Assembly: GCA_021732215.1 (NCBI GenBank)
Contig: JAKFVL010000003.1
Span: 62,001 to 126,000, forward strand
Length of the DNA stretch: 64,000 nucleotides
Source of the DNA: Hyphomicrobiales bacterium
GTDB lineage: Bacteria; Pseudomonadota; Alphaproteobacteria; Rhizobiales; Xanthobacteraceae
Direction: 5' to 3'
Shown: positions 52,062-63,340 of the stretch, one piece after another
How the letters are laid out: each line of letters starts with the position of its first letter
How positions within the stretch are numbered: position 1 is the stretch's first letter
The notes under the pieces: model-generated
What the model was told of the DNA's origin: nothing
The model's input: the letters and a program-made list of their open reading frames with translations, nothing else
Databases searched by the model: none
Translations under genes and position numbers: made by a program

Positions 52062-53138
52062 ATGGCCGACGACAACGATTCCTCCGAAAAGACAGAAGAC
52101 CCGACCCAAAAACGTCTCGACGATGCGCACGAGCGCGGCGACGTCGCCAAGAGCCAGGAGGTCAACACCTGGTTCATTATCGCGGGCGCGACGCTGGTGC
52201 TGGCGACGTTCTCCCAATCGATCGGTAACGGGATTCAGATGCCGCTGCGCAACCTGATCGCCAATGCGCATGCGGTGCGCGTGACCGGACCCGATCTGCT
52301 CAGTTTGATGGGCAGCCTCGAGCGCGTTCTGCTGATCGCGCTCGGCGTGCCGTTCGGGCTTTTGATGCTGGCCGCAATCGCGGGCAACATCGTGCAGCAC
52401 CGCTTCGTCTGGTCGGCCGAGCAGATGAAGCCGGCGTTCAGCAAGATATCGCCGCTGGCCGGCTTCAAGCGCGTGTTTGGCAAGCAGGCGGCGGCGAACT
52501 TTCTCAAGGGCCTGTTCAAGCTCACGGCTCTCGGCGCGGTCATGACGGCGCTGCTGTGGCCCGAGCGGCACCGTCTCGAAGCCATGATCCTGTTCGATTC
52601 GGCGGCGGTGCTGAGCGCGACGATGAACTTCACGCTTCAGCTGATGGGCTCGGTGGTCGCCTTGCTCGCGGTGGTGGCGATCGCCGACTACCTGTTCCAG
52701 TACCGGCAGTGGTATGAGAAGCAGAAGATGTCGCTGCAGGAGATCAAGGAAGAATTCAAGCAGACCGAAGGCAATCCGCAGGTCAAGGGGCGGCGGCGGC
52801 AACTGGCGCAGCAGCGCGCCAAGAAGCGGATGATGGCCGCGGTGCCGAATGCCTCGGTCATCATCACCAACCCGACCCACTATTCGATCGCGCTGAAGTA
52901 CGAGCGCGGCATGCCTGCACCGGTCTGCGTCGCCAAGGGCGTCGACCTCATCGCGCTCAAGATCCGGGAAGTCGCCAAGGGTCACGACATTCCCATCGTG
53001 GAGAACGTGCCGCTGGCGCGCGCGCTTTACGCAACCGTCGAAATCGACGATGAGATTCCGGTCGAGCACTACCACGCGGTTGCCGAAATCATCGGCTACG
53101 TCATGAAGCTGAAGCGGGGAGTGAGGGGGCTCGGCTAG
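52062..53138 (+). CDS. flhB: Flagellar export apparatus protein FlhB
   Basis: A 358-residue substrate-specificity switch. The N-terminus SEKTEDPTQKRLDDAHERGDVAKSQE, four membrane helices and a C-terminal domain with the autocleavage loop NPTH at residues 270-273 (ITNPTHYSIALKY) are all intact. Cleavage between Asn and Pro switches export from rod/hook to filament subunits. It is the last gene of the flgB operon. No terminator hairpin was recognised after it; the next gene is convergent, 37 bases away. Confidence 0.95.
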   Translation: MADDNDSSEKTEDPTQKRLDDAHERGDVAKSQEVNTWFIIAGATLVLATFSQSIGNGIQMPLRNLIANAHAVRVTGPDLLSLMGSLERVLLIALGVPFGLLMLAAIAGNIVQHRFVWSAEQMKPAFSKISPLAGFKRVFGKQAAANFLKGLFKLTALGAVMTALLWPERHRLEAMILFDSAAVLSATMNFTLQLMGSVVALLAVVAIADYLFQYRQWYEKQKMSLQEIKEEFKQTEGNPQVKGRRRQLAQQRAKKRMMAAVPNASVIITNPTHYSIALKYERGMPAPVCVAKGVDLIALKIREVAKGHDIPIVENVPLARALYATVEIDDEIPVEHYHAVAEIIGYVMKLKRGVRGLG

Positions 53139-53175
53139 GATGTGGACTGCCCGTGACAAGCCAACTTGAGACCTG

Positions 53176-54153
53176 TCAATTCATCTCAATTCCGGCTGAG
53201 CGGATCACGCGCGCGTACTTCTCCGTCTCCTGAGCGATGAACTCGGCAAATTGTGCTGACGAACCGGCGATCCTCGTTCCTCCGAGTTCTGCCATTCTGG
53301 CCAGCATGCCGGGATTCTCGAGCGCGGCATTGATTTCTTTGTTGAGCCTTTCGAGGATGTCCTTCGGCGTCATCCTCGGCGCGCCGATCCCAAACCACGA
53401 ACCTGCCTCGTAGCCAGCAATAGTCTCGGCGGCGCTCGGCACATCCGGCAGGGCTGCCGACCTGTTTGAAGTTGTTACTGCAATCGGGACCAACTCGCCT
53501 CGCTTGATGTGTGCGATCGACGACGGCATGGGGTCGAACATCGCATCAATTTTGCCGGCCAGAAGGTCTGCAAGCGCAGGCGTTGAACCAAGATAAGGGA
53601 TCAATGCCGCATCAATGCCGGCCATCGACTTGAACAGTTCGATGCCAATGTGCTGCGGCGTGCCTCGCCCGGCAAAACCGATCTTGAGCTTCCCCGGGTG
53701 AGCCTTTGCATGAGCGATAAATTCCGCAGTCGTTCTGACCGGAACGGAGGGATTGACCTCGATCACCAGCGGGACCCGATACAAGGGTGCAACCGGCGCG
53801 ATATCCCGAGTGAAATCGAAGTCGAGACCTTTGAAAAGGGTCGTGTTAATGGTGTTCACCGGTCCACAAATGAGAAGCGTTGTCCCGTCGGGTTCTGCTG
53901 TGACAACGGATTTCGTCGCCGTGTTCCCACTCTGACCCGGCTGGTTTTCGACAACGAACTCACGAGCGAGTTTTTCGGATAGCCACGGGGCGATAAAGCG
54001 ACCGGCGATGTCGACCGGTCCTCCGGCGGGAAACCCCACGATGAGCCGGACGCTTCGCGACGGATAGGCTTGTGCAGGAGCTGTCCGCGGCAGGATCGAT
54101 GTGCTTGCCGTCGCCAATGCGGCTTTCAGAAAATCGCGCTTCCCCAGTCGCAT
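53176..54153 (-). CDS. Bug-family tripartite tricarboxylate-type solute-binding protein
   Basis: A 325-residue periplasmic binding protein of the Bug/TctC family: signal peptide (KRDFLKAALATAST, cleavage near TAPAQA), YPSRSVRLIVGFPAGGPVDIAGR near the mature N-terminus and a typical central LKIGFAGRGTPQHIGIELFK. The family binds carboxylates or amino acids in the periplasm. No transport permease (TctA/TctB) is adjacent, so it is an orphan and may serve sensing or a distant permease. A divergent LysR regulator starts 97 bases away, as is usual for these pairs. Confidence 0.9.
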   Translation of the reverse strand: MRLGKRDFLKAALATASTSILPRTAPAQAYPSRSVRLIVGFPAGGPVDIAGRFIAPWLSEKLAREFVVENQPGQSGNTATKSVVTAEPDGTTLLICGPVNTINTTLFKGLDFDFTRDIAPVAPLYRVPLVIEVNPSVPVRTTAEFIAHAKAHPGKLKIGFAGRGTPQHIGIELFKSMAGIDAALIPYLGSTPALADLLAGKIDAMFDPMPSSIAHIKRGELVPIAVTTSNRSAALPDVPSAAETIAGYEAGSWFGIGAPRMTPKDILERLNKEINAALENPGMLARMAELGGTRIAGSSAQFAEFIAQETEKYARVIRSAGIEMN

Positions 54154-54232
54154 GTCGTTCTCCCTGTTCTCTTCGACTGAACGACTAATGCTTCAAAGAA
54201 CATTCCGATATGATATGTTGGGATTGATTTTG

Positions 54233-54247
54233 ATACCTTCTGGGTAT
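54233..54247. promoter_or_regulatory. LysR-type T-N11-A palindrome
   Basis: ATACC-TTCTG-GGTAT is a perfect 5-5-5 palindrome containing T-N11-A, the LysR-type recognition form. It lies 4 bases before the lysR ATG in the divergent gap, so it may serve autoregulation. Binding is inferred. Confidence 0.5.
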
Positions 54248-54250
54248 GCC

Positions 54251-55156
54251 ATGGACCTGCGTCATCTCCGGTATTTCGTCACGGTTGCCGAAGAAGGGCA
54301 TATCACCCGCGCTGCGGAGCGCCTTGATATGCAGCAACCGCCTCTCAGCCGGCAGATCGGCCTGATAGAACGAGAGTTAAGTGTTCAGCTTTTCCGCCGC
54401 ACGTCTCGTGGCGTCGAAATGACCGTTGCGGGTCAGGCTCTGTTCAAGGAAGCCAAAGCCGTTCTTGCGCAGTTCGATCGAGCTATGGAGTCGACGCGGC
54501 GGGCGGCGCGCGGAGAACAAGGCGCCCTGTGCATCGGAATCGCGCCGACCGCGTCCTTTAATCCGCTCGTGCCCGACGCAATTCGTTCATTCGGAGAAGC
54601 CAACCCGCTCGTCTCGCTGGTCTTGCAGGAAGGGCTGAGCAACGAGATCGTTACACAATTCAACAACGGCCAGATGGATGTCGCCTTCGTGCGTGCGCCC
54701 CGGATTCATGCAGACGGAGTCATCGTGGCTCCGCTTCAGGAGGAGGCTTTGGTCGCAGCTTTGCCAAGCCGCTTTCGCGCGTCGACAACCAAATCGAAGG
54801 CCGTTTCTCTCAAAAGCCTTGCTGGCGAACGGTTCATCATAATCGGTCCAGCCGGAACAGGCTTGCATGACGAAACAGTCGCGGCCTGCCGCAGGGCGGG
54901 ATTTACGCCTCGCTTTGGTCAGCCAGCACCTAGAATTACATCCGCACTCGGTCTCGTGGCGGCTGGACTGGGCATCGCGCTGGTGCCTTCAACGATGCAG
55001 AGTGTACGCATGAAAGGGATCACTTATCTTCCTGTTGCGGATACCTCTGCGAAGGCTTTCCTCGGCTTGACCTGGCGGCGAGACGATCCATCGCCGGTAC
55101 TCAAGAAATTTTTGACTCTGGTGCGGGCGATGGCAAAGACGAGGTCTTCGATCTGA
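54251..55156 (+). CDS. LysR-family transcriptional regulator
   Basis: A 301-residue LysR regulator. The N-terminal winged helix-turn-helix reads MDLRHLRYFVTVAEEGHITRAAERLDMQQPPLSRQI with RTSRGVEMTVAG; the effector domain follows from about residue 90. It probably controls the divergent Bug-type gene in response to that protein's ligand. The ATG at 54251 gives the canonical start; an earlier frame to 54101 lies within the neighbouring gene's N-terminus. The base composition of this pair looks slightly less GC-rich than the flagellar genes around it. Confidence 0.93.
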   Translation: MDLRHLRYFVTVAEEGHITRAAERLDMQQPPLSRQIGLIERELSVQLFRRTSRGVEMTVAGQALFKEAKAVLAQFDRAMESTRRAARGEQGALCIGIAPTASFNPLVPDAIRSFGEANPLVSLVLQEGLSNEIVTQFNNGQMDVAFVRAPRIHADGVIVAPLQEEALVAALPSRFRASTTKSKAVSLKSLAGERFIIIGPAGTGLHDETVAACRRAGFTPRFGQPAPRITSALGLVAAGLGIALVPSTMQSVRMKGITYLPVADTSAKAFLGLTWRRDDPSPVLKKFLTLVRAMAKTRSSI

Positions 55157-55410
55157 CGTCGCCCGTCTGCCTTGGTCCAAACCGGGAGCGCTCAAGCCTA
55201 ACCGACACCATAGTTGGCTTTGATAGGTTCGCGTTTTGGGTACAAGCCTTCATATAGTGAGGGTTTGACCGGCTCGGGCTGCCTTCGTGCTTGCCTTGTG
55301 AGGTGCGATTCAGGCACTCAGGGACGGGCGCTGGTGGCTGCGTTGGCCCGATTTCGGCAAGGTTTCGCGTTAAAGGCACTTTCCTCCCACCGGCTGCACG
55401 ACCCATTATT

Positions 55411-57987
<2,577 letters not shown>

Positions 57988-58109
57988 CGCTTTTGGCGCT
58001 GGGCCGCGACCGAGGGCCGCAGGCTGGGCCCCAACTTCCTGTGTTTCTTTTCACCTCGCCGTGACCATCTTATGGGCAACCCCATGCCGGGGGAGTCGAG
58101 GAAACGACC

Positions 58110-59099
58110 ATGAGAATTTCACAGCTTTTCAAGATGCTGGCGGTCGCCATGGCGCTGGCCATGCCGCTTGCCGTCGCGATGTCGGAGGCCGACGCGCGCC
58201 CGGGCGGCGGCGGTAGCGTCGGATCGCGCGGATCGCGCACGTTTTCGGCGCCGCCGCAGACGCGGACCGCGCCGGGCACGACGCAGTCGATGCAGCGCAC
58301 CATCACCCAGCCGGGCGTCACCGCGCCGGCAGCCGCGCCCGCGGGCGGCGGTTTCTTCAACCGTCCCGGAATGGGCATGCTCGGTGGCCTCGCCGCCGGC
58401 TTCCTCGGCGCGGGTCTGCTCGGCGCGCTGTTCGGCGGTGGCCTGTTCAGCGGCCTCGGCAGCATGGCGTCGATCTTCGGGCTGATCATCCAGCTCGTGC
58501 TGGTGTTCTTCATCGCGCGCTTCGCCATCAACTGGTGGCGGCGTCGCAACGCGGGCAACAACACCGCCTATGCGTCGGGTCCATCGAACTTCGAGGCCCA
58601 GCAGCAGCCGCAACAGCCCACGGGCTCGCCCTATTCGGCGCCGCTCGGCGGCGGCGCGGGTGGCGGCGGTTTCGGCTTCAACAACCGCCCGGTTCCGTTG
58701 CAGATCAAGCCGGACGATTACGATGCGTTCGAGCGGTTGCTCGGCGAGGTTCAGGCAGCATGGTCGAATGAGGACATGGCGAAGCTGGGCGAACTGGCGA
58801 CGCCGGAGATGGCCTCGTACTTCCGCGAAGACCTTGCCGCGAACAACAGCCGTGGTGTCGTCAACAAGGTCAGCGGCGTGAAGCTGCTGCAGGGCGATCT
58901 TGCCGAAGCATGGAGCGAAGGTCCGACCGACTATGCGACGCTGGCGATGCGCTTCGCTCTTGCCGACAAGACGATCGATCGCGCGAGCGGCCGTGTCGTC
59001 GAGGGCAGCGAGACGCCGACGGAAGTCACCGAGGTGTGGACGTTCACGCGCCGCCAGAACGGCCCGTGGGAATTGTCGGCGATCCAGCAGACAAGCTGA
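58110..59099 (+). CDS. Tim44-like domain membrane protein
   Basis: A 329-residue protein. It has a signal peptide (MRISQLFKMLAVAMALAMPL, cleavage near ADARPGG), a Gly/Ala/Pro-rich low-complexity region with one or two membrane segments (GLAAGFLGAGLLGALFG, IFGLIIQLVLVFFIARFA), and a C-terminal Tim44-like domain (about residues 195-329, DYDAFERLLGEVQAAW, YATLAMRFALADKTID, VWTFTRRQNGPWELSAIQQ). Bacterial Tim44-like proteins are of uncertain function and may act at the membrane. The last 163 bases and the terminator are part of a 218-bp direct repeat that recurs at 59963. Confidence 0.88.
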   Translation: MRISQLFKMLAVAMALAMPLAVAMSEADARPGGGGSVGSRGSRTFSAPPQTRTAPGTTQSMQRTITQPGVTAPAAAPAGGGFFNRPGMGMLGGLAAGFLGAGLLGALFGGGLFSGLGSMASIFGLIIQLVLVFFIARFAINWWRRRNAGNNTAYASGPSNFEAQQQPQQPTGSPYSAPLGGGAGGGGFGFNNRPVPLQIKPDDYDAFERLLGEVQAAWSNEDMAKLGELATPEMASYFREDLAANNSRGVVNKVSGVKLLQGDLAEAWSEGPTDYATLAMRFALADKTIDRASGRVVEGSETPTEVTEVWTFTRRQNGPWELSAIQQTS

Positions 59100-59154
59100 T
59101 CGTCTCTCCGGTCTGAAACATCAAAGGCGCCGCATTCGTGCGGCGCCTTTTTGG
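58937..59154 (+). repeat. 218-bp direct repeat, copy 1 (3' end of the Tim44 gene)
   Basis: Covers the last 54 codons of the Tim44-like gene and its terminator. The second copy, 59963-60180, has exactly the same length and differs at 9 positions by eye. The two bracket the methyltransferase gene. Confidence 0.95.
59123..59152 (+). terminator. Rho-independent terminator after the Tim44 gene
   Basis: A perfect 12-bp stem AAAGGCGCCGCA / TGCGGCGCCTTT with a TTCG tetraloop and a T-tract. A second copy lies at 60149-60178. Confidence 0.92.
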
Positions 59155-59168
59155 TAGGGCGCTATCGT

Positions 59169-59849
59169 TCAAATTGAGGCATGGATTCGTGCAAGTGCTT
59201 CCGCCTTGAAGCGGGCAAGGTCCTTATCCACTGCGCCGGGTTCGATGATCATTCGCTCTTCGACTGTGAAATTGCCTGTCCAAAACAGCCCGATATTGGC
59301 TTCATCGGGCGTTAGTTGTCGGCCGGCTTCTTCGACCGTTATGAAGAAATTTCGTGAGAATAGCGCGTTATTGGTCTTCGCTGTGAAAACGAGACCAGTG
59401 TCGGATCGTTCACAAAGCCAGCGATGATGCTCCCAGCCGACGCGGATGGGGCGGCCAATAATCCGCCGCCAGAAATACCCGCGCTTGTAATGAAAAGACT
59501 CTCGCATGCGCGACGGCACTTCCACGTAGCCAGCTTTGGATACGCGCATCAGTTCCTCTGCAGCTCCAATTGGGTCTCGCACATCTTCCAAGGTGTGAGC
59601 GCAAAAGGAATAATCAAAAAACTTGTCAGAGAATGGCCAAGGCTTTCGGCAGATATCGAACTGTGAAAATGTCTCAGCCGAGAATCGTGTAGGCCGATTT
59701 GGATCGAGCGGCCCCCGCAACGAGCCATAGGGCATCACGTCGACAATGTGAGTGGCAGTGTTGAGTGGAGAGAAAATTCCGCCAACGTCCAAGACCCGCG
59801 GCAATGTTTCCGTTTCGGCAAAAATTCGGTCAAGATTGCCGCGTAGCAT
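59169..59849 (-). CDS. Class I SAM-dependent methyltransferase, likely acquired
   Basis: A 226-residue protein with methyltransferase-like motifs: motif I LPRVLDVGGIFSPL binds S-adenosylmethionine, DICRKPWPFSDKFFDYSFCAHTLEDV is motif IV and VSKAGYVEVPSR follows. It resembles methyltransferase domains found in polysaccharide gene clusters, with unknown substrate. Base composition is less GC-rich than the surroundings (many AAA, GAT, ATT codons), as is its 113-bp leader. It sits exactly between the two copies of a 218-bp direct repeat. The ATG at 59849 is used; a GTG at 59852 is possible. It is convergent with the Tim44 gene. Confidence 0.8.
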   Translation of the reverse strand: MLRGNLDRIFAETETLPRVLDVGGIFSPLNTATHIVDVMPYGSLRGPLDPNRPTRFSAETFSQFDICRKPWPFSDKFFDYSFCAHTLEDVRDPIGAAEELMRVSKAGYVEVPSRMRESFHYKRGYFWRRIIGRPIRVGWEHHRWLCERSDTGLVFTAKTNNALFSRNFFITVEEAGRQLTPDEANIGLFWTGNFTVEERMIIEPGAVDKDLARFKAEALARIHASI

Positions 59850-59962
59850 CACGTCGAAGAGCCCTCGTTCATGCGTTGCTATGAAAGATTAAATTTGCCG
59901 TCTCAACTACCAAAAGTGGCAATTGCCAAAGCTGCAAATGCATTGAGGCCGATCAAGTTCCG

Positions 59963-60180
59963 GACGCTTGCGATGTGCTTCGCTCTTGCCGACAAGACCA
60001 TCGATCGCGCCAGCGGCCGCATCGTCGAGAGCAGCGAGACGCCGACGGAAGTCACCGAGGTGTGGACGTTTACGCGCCGCCAGAACGGCCCGTGGGAATT
60101 GTCGGCGATCCAGCAGACAAGCTGATCGTCTCTCCGGTCTCAAACATCAAAGGCGCCGCATTCGTGCGGCGCCTTTTTGG
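59963..60180 (+). pseudogene. Duplicated 3' end of the Tim44 gene (218-bp direct repeat, copy 2)
   Basis: The reading frame ALADKTIDRASGRIVESSETP to ELSAIQQTS and its stop repeat the last 54 codons of the Tim44-like gene, followed by the same terminator. About 9 of 218 bases differ by eye, all in the coding part except one. An open frame from 59871 reaches it but has no Tim44 N-terminus, so it is a remnant, not a gene. Confidence 0.92.
60149..60178 (+). terminator. Second copy of the Tim44 terminator
   Basis: The same AAAGGCGCCGCA / TGCGGCGCCTTT stem with TTCG loop and T-tract as at 59123, part of repeat copy 2. It no longer follows a complete gene. Confidence 0.9.
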
Positions 60181-60207
60181 TTGCCTGCGTGGCTACTCGC
60201 CCAGGGG

Positions 60208-60288
60208 CGTCATTGCCGGCCTTGACCCCGATCCATGTCTCAGTGAAGTGAGAAGATGGATGCCCGGCTCAAGGCCGGGCATGACGAG
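60208..60288. repeat. CGTCATTGCCGG-type palindromic repeat
   Basis: Opens with CGTCATTGCCGGCCTTGA and closes with TCAAGGCCGGGCATGACG. Internal ATCCATGTCTCAG and AAGATGGAT blocks also occur in the element at 9287. A CCCCGGAATGACG fragment follows at about 60304. Confidence 0.8.
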
Positions 60289-60327
60289 ATTTAGGGACGA
60301 CATGCCCCGGAATGACGGCTGAGAAAT

Positions 60328-62412
60328 TCAGGCTGCCGCGACCTGTGCGTCCGTTTGCTGAACGGTGGCGGTCTTTGCAGCAACGCGCTGAAGCATCTTC
60401 GCCATGGCGTCGGGAATTTGCGCCAGCGGCACGGGCTTCGCGAACAGATAGCCCTGACCTTCGATACAGCCTTCCTTGATCAGGAACTGAAGCTGGTCTT
60501 CGGTTTCGATGCCTTCCGCCAGAACCGGCACGTTCATGCTGCGCCCGAGCGCCAGCACGGTCTTGACGATCGCCGCAGCAAGCAAGTCGTCGGGCACCCG
60601 ACGGACGAACGACTGATCGAGCTTGATCTTGTCGAACGGGAAGGCGTGCAGGGTGCCGAGCGAGGAATAGCCGGTGCCGAAATCGTCCATCGCGATCGGG
60701 ACGCCCATGGTTTTCAGCTTGCCCAGAATCTCCAGGCACCGGCTCTGATTGGACATCAGCATCGATTCAGTAACTTCGATCTCGAGCCGGCTCGGGTGCA
60801 GGCCGGTTTCGGCCAGAATGCCCTTGATGGTCTCGGCGAGGTCGCCGTGATTGAACTGCAGCGGCGAAACGTTGACCGCGATCATGCCGGGCAGTTTCCC
60901 CTCCGCCGCGGCGCGGCACGCGGTGCGCAGCGCCCATTCGCCCATCTCGACGATGGCTTCGGTTTCTTCCGCCAGCGGAATGAATTCGGCGGGCGAGATC
61001 ATGCCCCGCACCGGATGACGCCAGCGCATCAGCGCCTCGGCGCCGCAGACGGTGCCGTCGCGCAACAGCGTCTGGAGCTGATAGTGCAGCTCGAGCTGAC
61101 CATTCTTCGTCGCGCTGAGCAGATCGCGCGCCAGCGCGCGGCGCGCACGCGCCGCATCGTCCATGTCGCGGTCGTAGCGGCAGATGTTGCCGGCCTGATG
61201 GGCCTTGCCGCGATGCATGGCGAGCTTCGCATTGCTGACGAGGTGGTCGCGCTCGCGGGTATCCAGCGGGAAAACCGAGTAACCGATCGAGGCGGTGAGT
61301 TTGACGTCGGTATCGCTGACCTTGAACGGTTCGGACAGAATCGTTCCCAGTTTCTCGGCAAACGCCTGCGCGTCGGCCGGATGGTTGCTCGACATCTTCA
61401 AGGCAAGGAATTCGTCGCCGTTCTGGCGGGCGACGAATTCGCCTTCGCCGACCGCGTTGCGCAAGCGTTCCGCGACCTGGATCAGCACGAGATCGCCGGC
61501 GCTGTGGCCGAACACGTCGTTGATGTCCTTGAAACCGTCGAGATCGATCGAGAAGGCGGCGAGCTTCTGGCCCTTTTCGTGCGCGTCCGAAATGTCGAAG
61601 GAGAGCCGCTCATTGAAGGCGATGCGGTTCGGCAGTCCGGTCATGGTGTCGTTGAACGAGAGCTGATGGATGCGCTCGGCCGACTCGGTGCGGGTGCGCA
61701 GGTCGATCACGTAGGACGAAAACCCCGAGCCCATCACCAGCAGCACGGCGCCGACGACGGCGAAGCAAAGCATGTGAGCGGGGATCAGGTAGCCCGGTAG
61801 ATCGAGCGACGGATCTGGCATTGTGGTGGCCGACGCCGTCAATGCGTAATGCATCGCGCAGATCATGAACGCCAGCACGATCGCGGCGCCATGGCGGCAG
61901 TAGCGTGTCACCGGGCGATTGGCGCGGTTGACCGACAGCGCGCTCAGGCTGAGCCCGAGCAGAAGGGTCAGCACAAGACCGTAAACGTTCCATTGGATCG
62001 TGCCCTCGACGTGCCAGGCATGAAGCCCGACAAAATGCATCGCCAGGATGCCGACGCCCATGACAAGGCCGCCAAGCTCGGGCGCCAATGCGGGAAACGG
62101 ACGGCTGCCGATCTGGAAGCCGGCAAGGCAGGAAACGATCGCGATCAGCAGCACGAGACTCGTCGCAACCGGCTCGAAGCCGCTTTTGAGCATCGGATCG
62201 AGCGCCAGAATTGAAATGAATGTCGAGGCCCACAGCGCCACGCCGGTCACGACCGACGCCATGAAAAGCCAGCCGAGCCGGGTCGATCCGGCGGTCGCGC
62301 GCGCGCGGGCGAAATGGCGCATGCCGACCCATGTGCCGAACAGGCAGACCGCCCCCGCGATAACGACGAGGATCTGGTGGTATGCGAATCCCAGGCTTTC
62401 TGCGTAAGGCAT
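60328..62412 (-). CDS. MHYT-GGDEF-EAL cyclic-di-GMP signalling protein
   Basis: A 694-residue membrane protein. Seven N-terminal helices contain MHYT-type motifs (ILAMHFVGLHAW, ICAMHYALTASA), a proposed ligand or metal sensor. A diguanylate cyclase-like domain follows (NDTMTGLPNRIAFNERL) whose signature reads RQNGDEF, with Asn for the first Gly. The EAL domain is complete: GAEALMRWRHP, IAVNVSPLQF, IEVTESMLM, AMDDFGTGYSSL, IKLDQSFV and LAEGIET. It is therefore likely a c-di-GMP phosphodiesterase; cyclase activity is doubtful. Such proteins often control motility versus surface life. It starts at ATG 62412 and is monocistronic. Confidence 0.92.
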   Translation of the reverse strand: MPYAESLGFAYHQILVVIAGAVCLFGTWVGMRHFARARATAGSTRLGWLFMASVVTGVALWASTFISILALDPMLKSGFEPVATSLVLLIAIVSCLAGFQIGSRPFPALAPELGGLVMGVGILAMHFVGLHAWHVEGTIQWNVYGLVLTLLLGLSLSALSVNRANRPVTRYCRHGAAIVLAFMICAMHYALTASATTMPDPSLDLPGYLIPAHMLCFAVVGAVLLVMGSGFSSYVIDLRTRTESAERIHQLSFNDTMTGLPNRIAFNERLSFDISDAHEKGQKLAAFSIDLDGFKDINDVFGHSAGDLVLIQVAERLRNAVGEGEFVARQNGDEFLALKMSSNHPADAQAFAEKLGTILSEPFKVSDTDVKLTASIGYSVFPLDTRERDHLVSNAKLAMHRGKAHQAGNICRYDRDMDDAARARRALARDLLSATKNGQLELHYQLQTLLRDGTVCGAEALMRWRHPVRGMISPAEFIPLAEETEAIVEMGEWALRTACRAAAEGKLPGMIAVNVSPLQFNHGDLAETIKGILAETGLHPSRLEIEVTESMLMSNQSRCLEILGKLKTMGVPIAMDDFGTGYSSLGTLHAFPFDKIKLDQSFVRRVPDDLLAAAIVKTVLALGRSMNVPVLAEGIETEDQLQFLIKEGCIEGQGYLFAKPVPLAQIPDAMAKMLQRVAAKTATVQQTDAQVAAA

Positions 62413-62614
62413 GAAACGAATTCCCCCGAGGTTCCAGGATAGGGGTGTGAGTATTAATCCGGAGTGGAACCGGGTCTGGATGCCGCTGAAACCGTTGTGA
62501 TTTGCCGATCAGGGTTGAAATTTACTGAGCGTGGCGGCGCTGGATCGGATCGCCGCAGGCCCGTTATGGTTAGCAATGCGTCAACGGCTGTGATGTCTGC
62601 GGAAAGGTTGGGCA

Positions 62615-63322
62615 ATGCGCTACGATCTTTACTATTGGCCAACCATTCAGGGCCGCGGCGAGTTCGTCCGGCTGGCGCTGGAAGAAGCTGGCGCCGACTA
62701 CCGCGATGTCGCGCGGCGCAGCGGAAGCGGCATGGCTGCGATGATGAAGCTGATCGACGGCGCCGGCGATACCCCGCCATTCGCGCCGCCGATTCTCAAA
62801 GCGGGCTCTCTGCTGATCGCGCAGACCGCCAATATTCTGCTGTATCTCGGCCGGCGTCACGGCCTTGCACCGAAGGCGGAAGCCGGGCGGCTGTGGGTGC
62901 ATCAATTGCAACTCACCGTCACCGATCTGGTCGCGGAAATTCACGACACCCATCATCCGCTGGGAACCTCGCTGTACTACGAAGACCAGAAAGCGGCGGC
63001 GAAAAAACGCGCGGCCGAATTCTGGTCGGCGCGTGCGCCAAAATATCTCGGCTATTTTGAAGGCTTGATGTCCGGCGATGTGGCGTATCTGACAGGGCGG
63101 AAACTGACCTATGCGGATTTGTCGCTGTTCCAGATCGTCGAGGGGCTGCGCTATGCGTTTCCGAAGCGCATGGGCCGGTTCGAGCGGAAAATTCCGCGCC
63201 TGATCGAACTGCACGACCGCGTCGCGTCGCGGCCGAACATCAAGGCGTACCTGGCCAGTCCGCGCCGGATCGCTTTCAACGAGAACGGGATTTTCCGCCG
63301 CTACAAGCCGCTCGATCGCTGA
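62615..63322 (+). CDS. Glutathione S-transferase family protein
   Basis: A 235-residue GST. The N-terminal thioredoxin fold reads MRYDLYYWPTIQGRGEFVRLALEEAGADYRDV, with cis-Pro region FAPPILKAGSLLIAQT and ANILLYLGRR; the C-terminal helical domain has LTYADLSLFQIVEGLRYAF, the N-capping-box-type motif. It is expected to conjugate or bind glutathione in the cytoplasm, substrate unknown. The start at ATG 62615 follows GGAAAGG. It is convergent with a GFA-family gene that may share glutathione chemistry, 18 bases away. Confidence 0.9.
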   Translation: MRYDLYYWPTIQGRGEFVRLALEEAGADYRDVARRSGSGMAAMMKLIDGAGDTPPFAPPILKAGSLLIAQTANILLYLGRRHGLAPKAEAGRLWVHQLQLTVTDLVAEIHDTHHPLGTSLYYEDQKAAAKKRAAEFWSARAPKYLGYFEGLMSGDVAYLTGRKLTYADLSLFQIVEGLRYAFPKRMGRFERKIPRLIELHDRVASRPNIKAYLASPRRIAFNENGIFRRYKPLDR

Positions 63323-63340
63323 ACGTCAGGCGCTGAAACG

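Noticed and set aside
59871-60125. 85-codon frame as an independent gene
   Set aside because: Its second half is the duplicated Tim44 C-terminus and its first half is AT-rich noncoding DNA.
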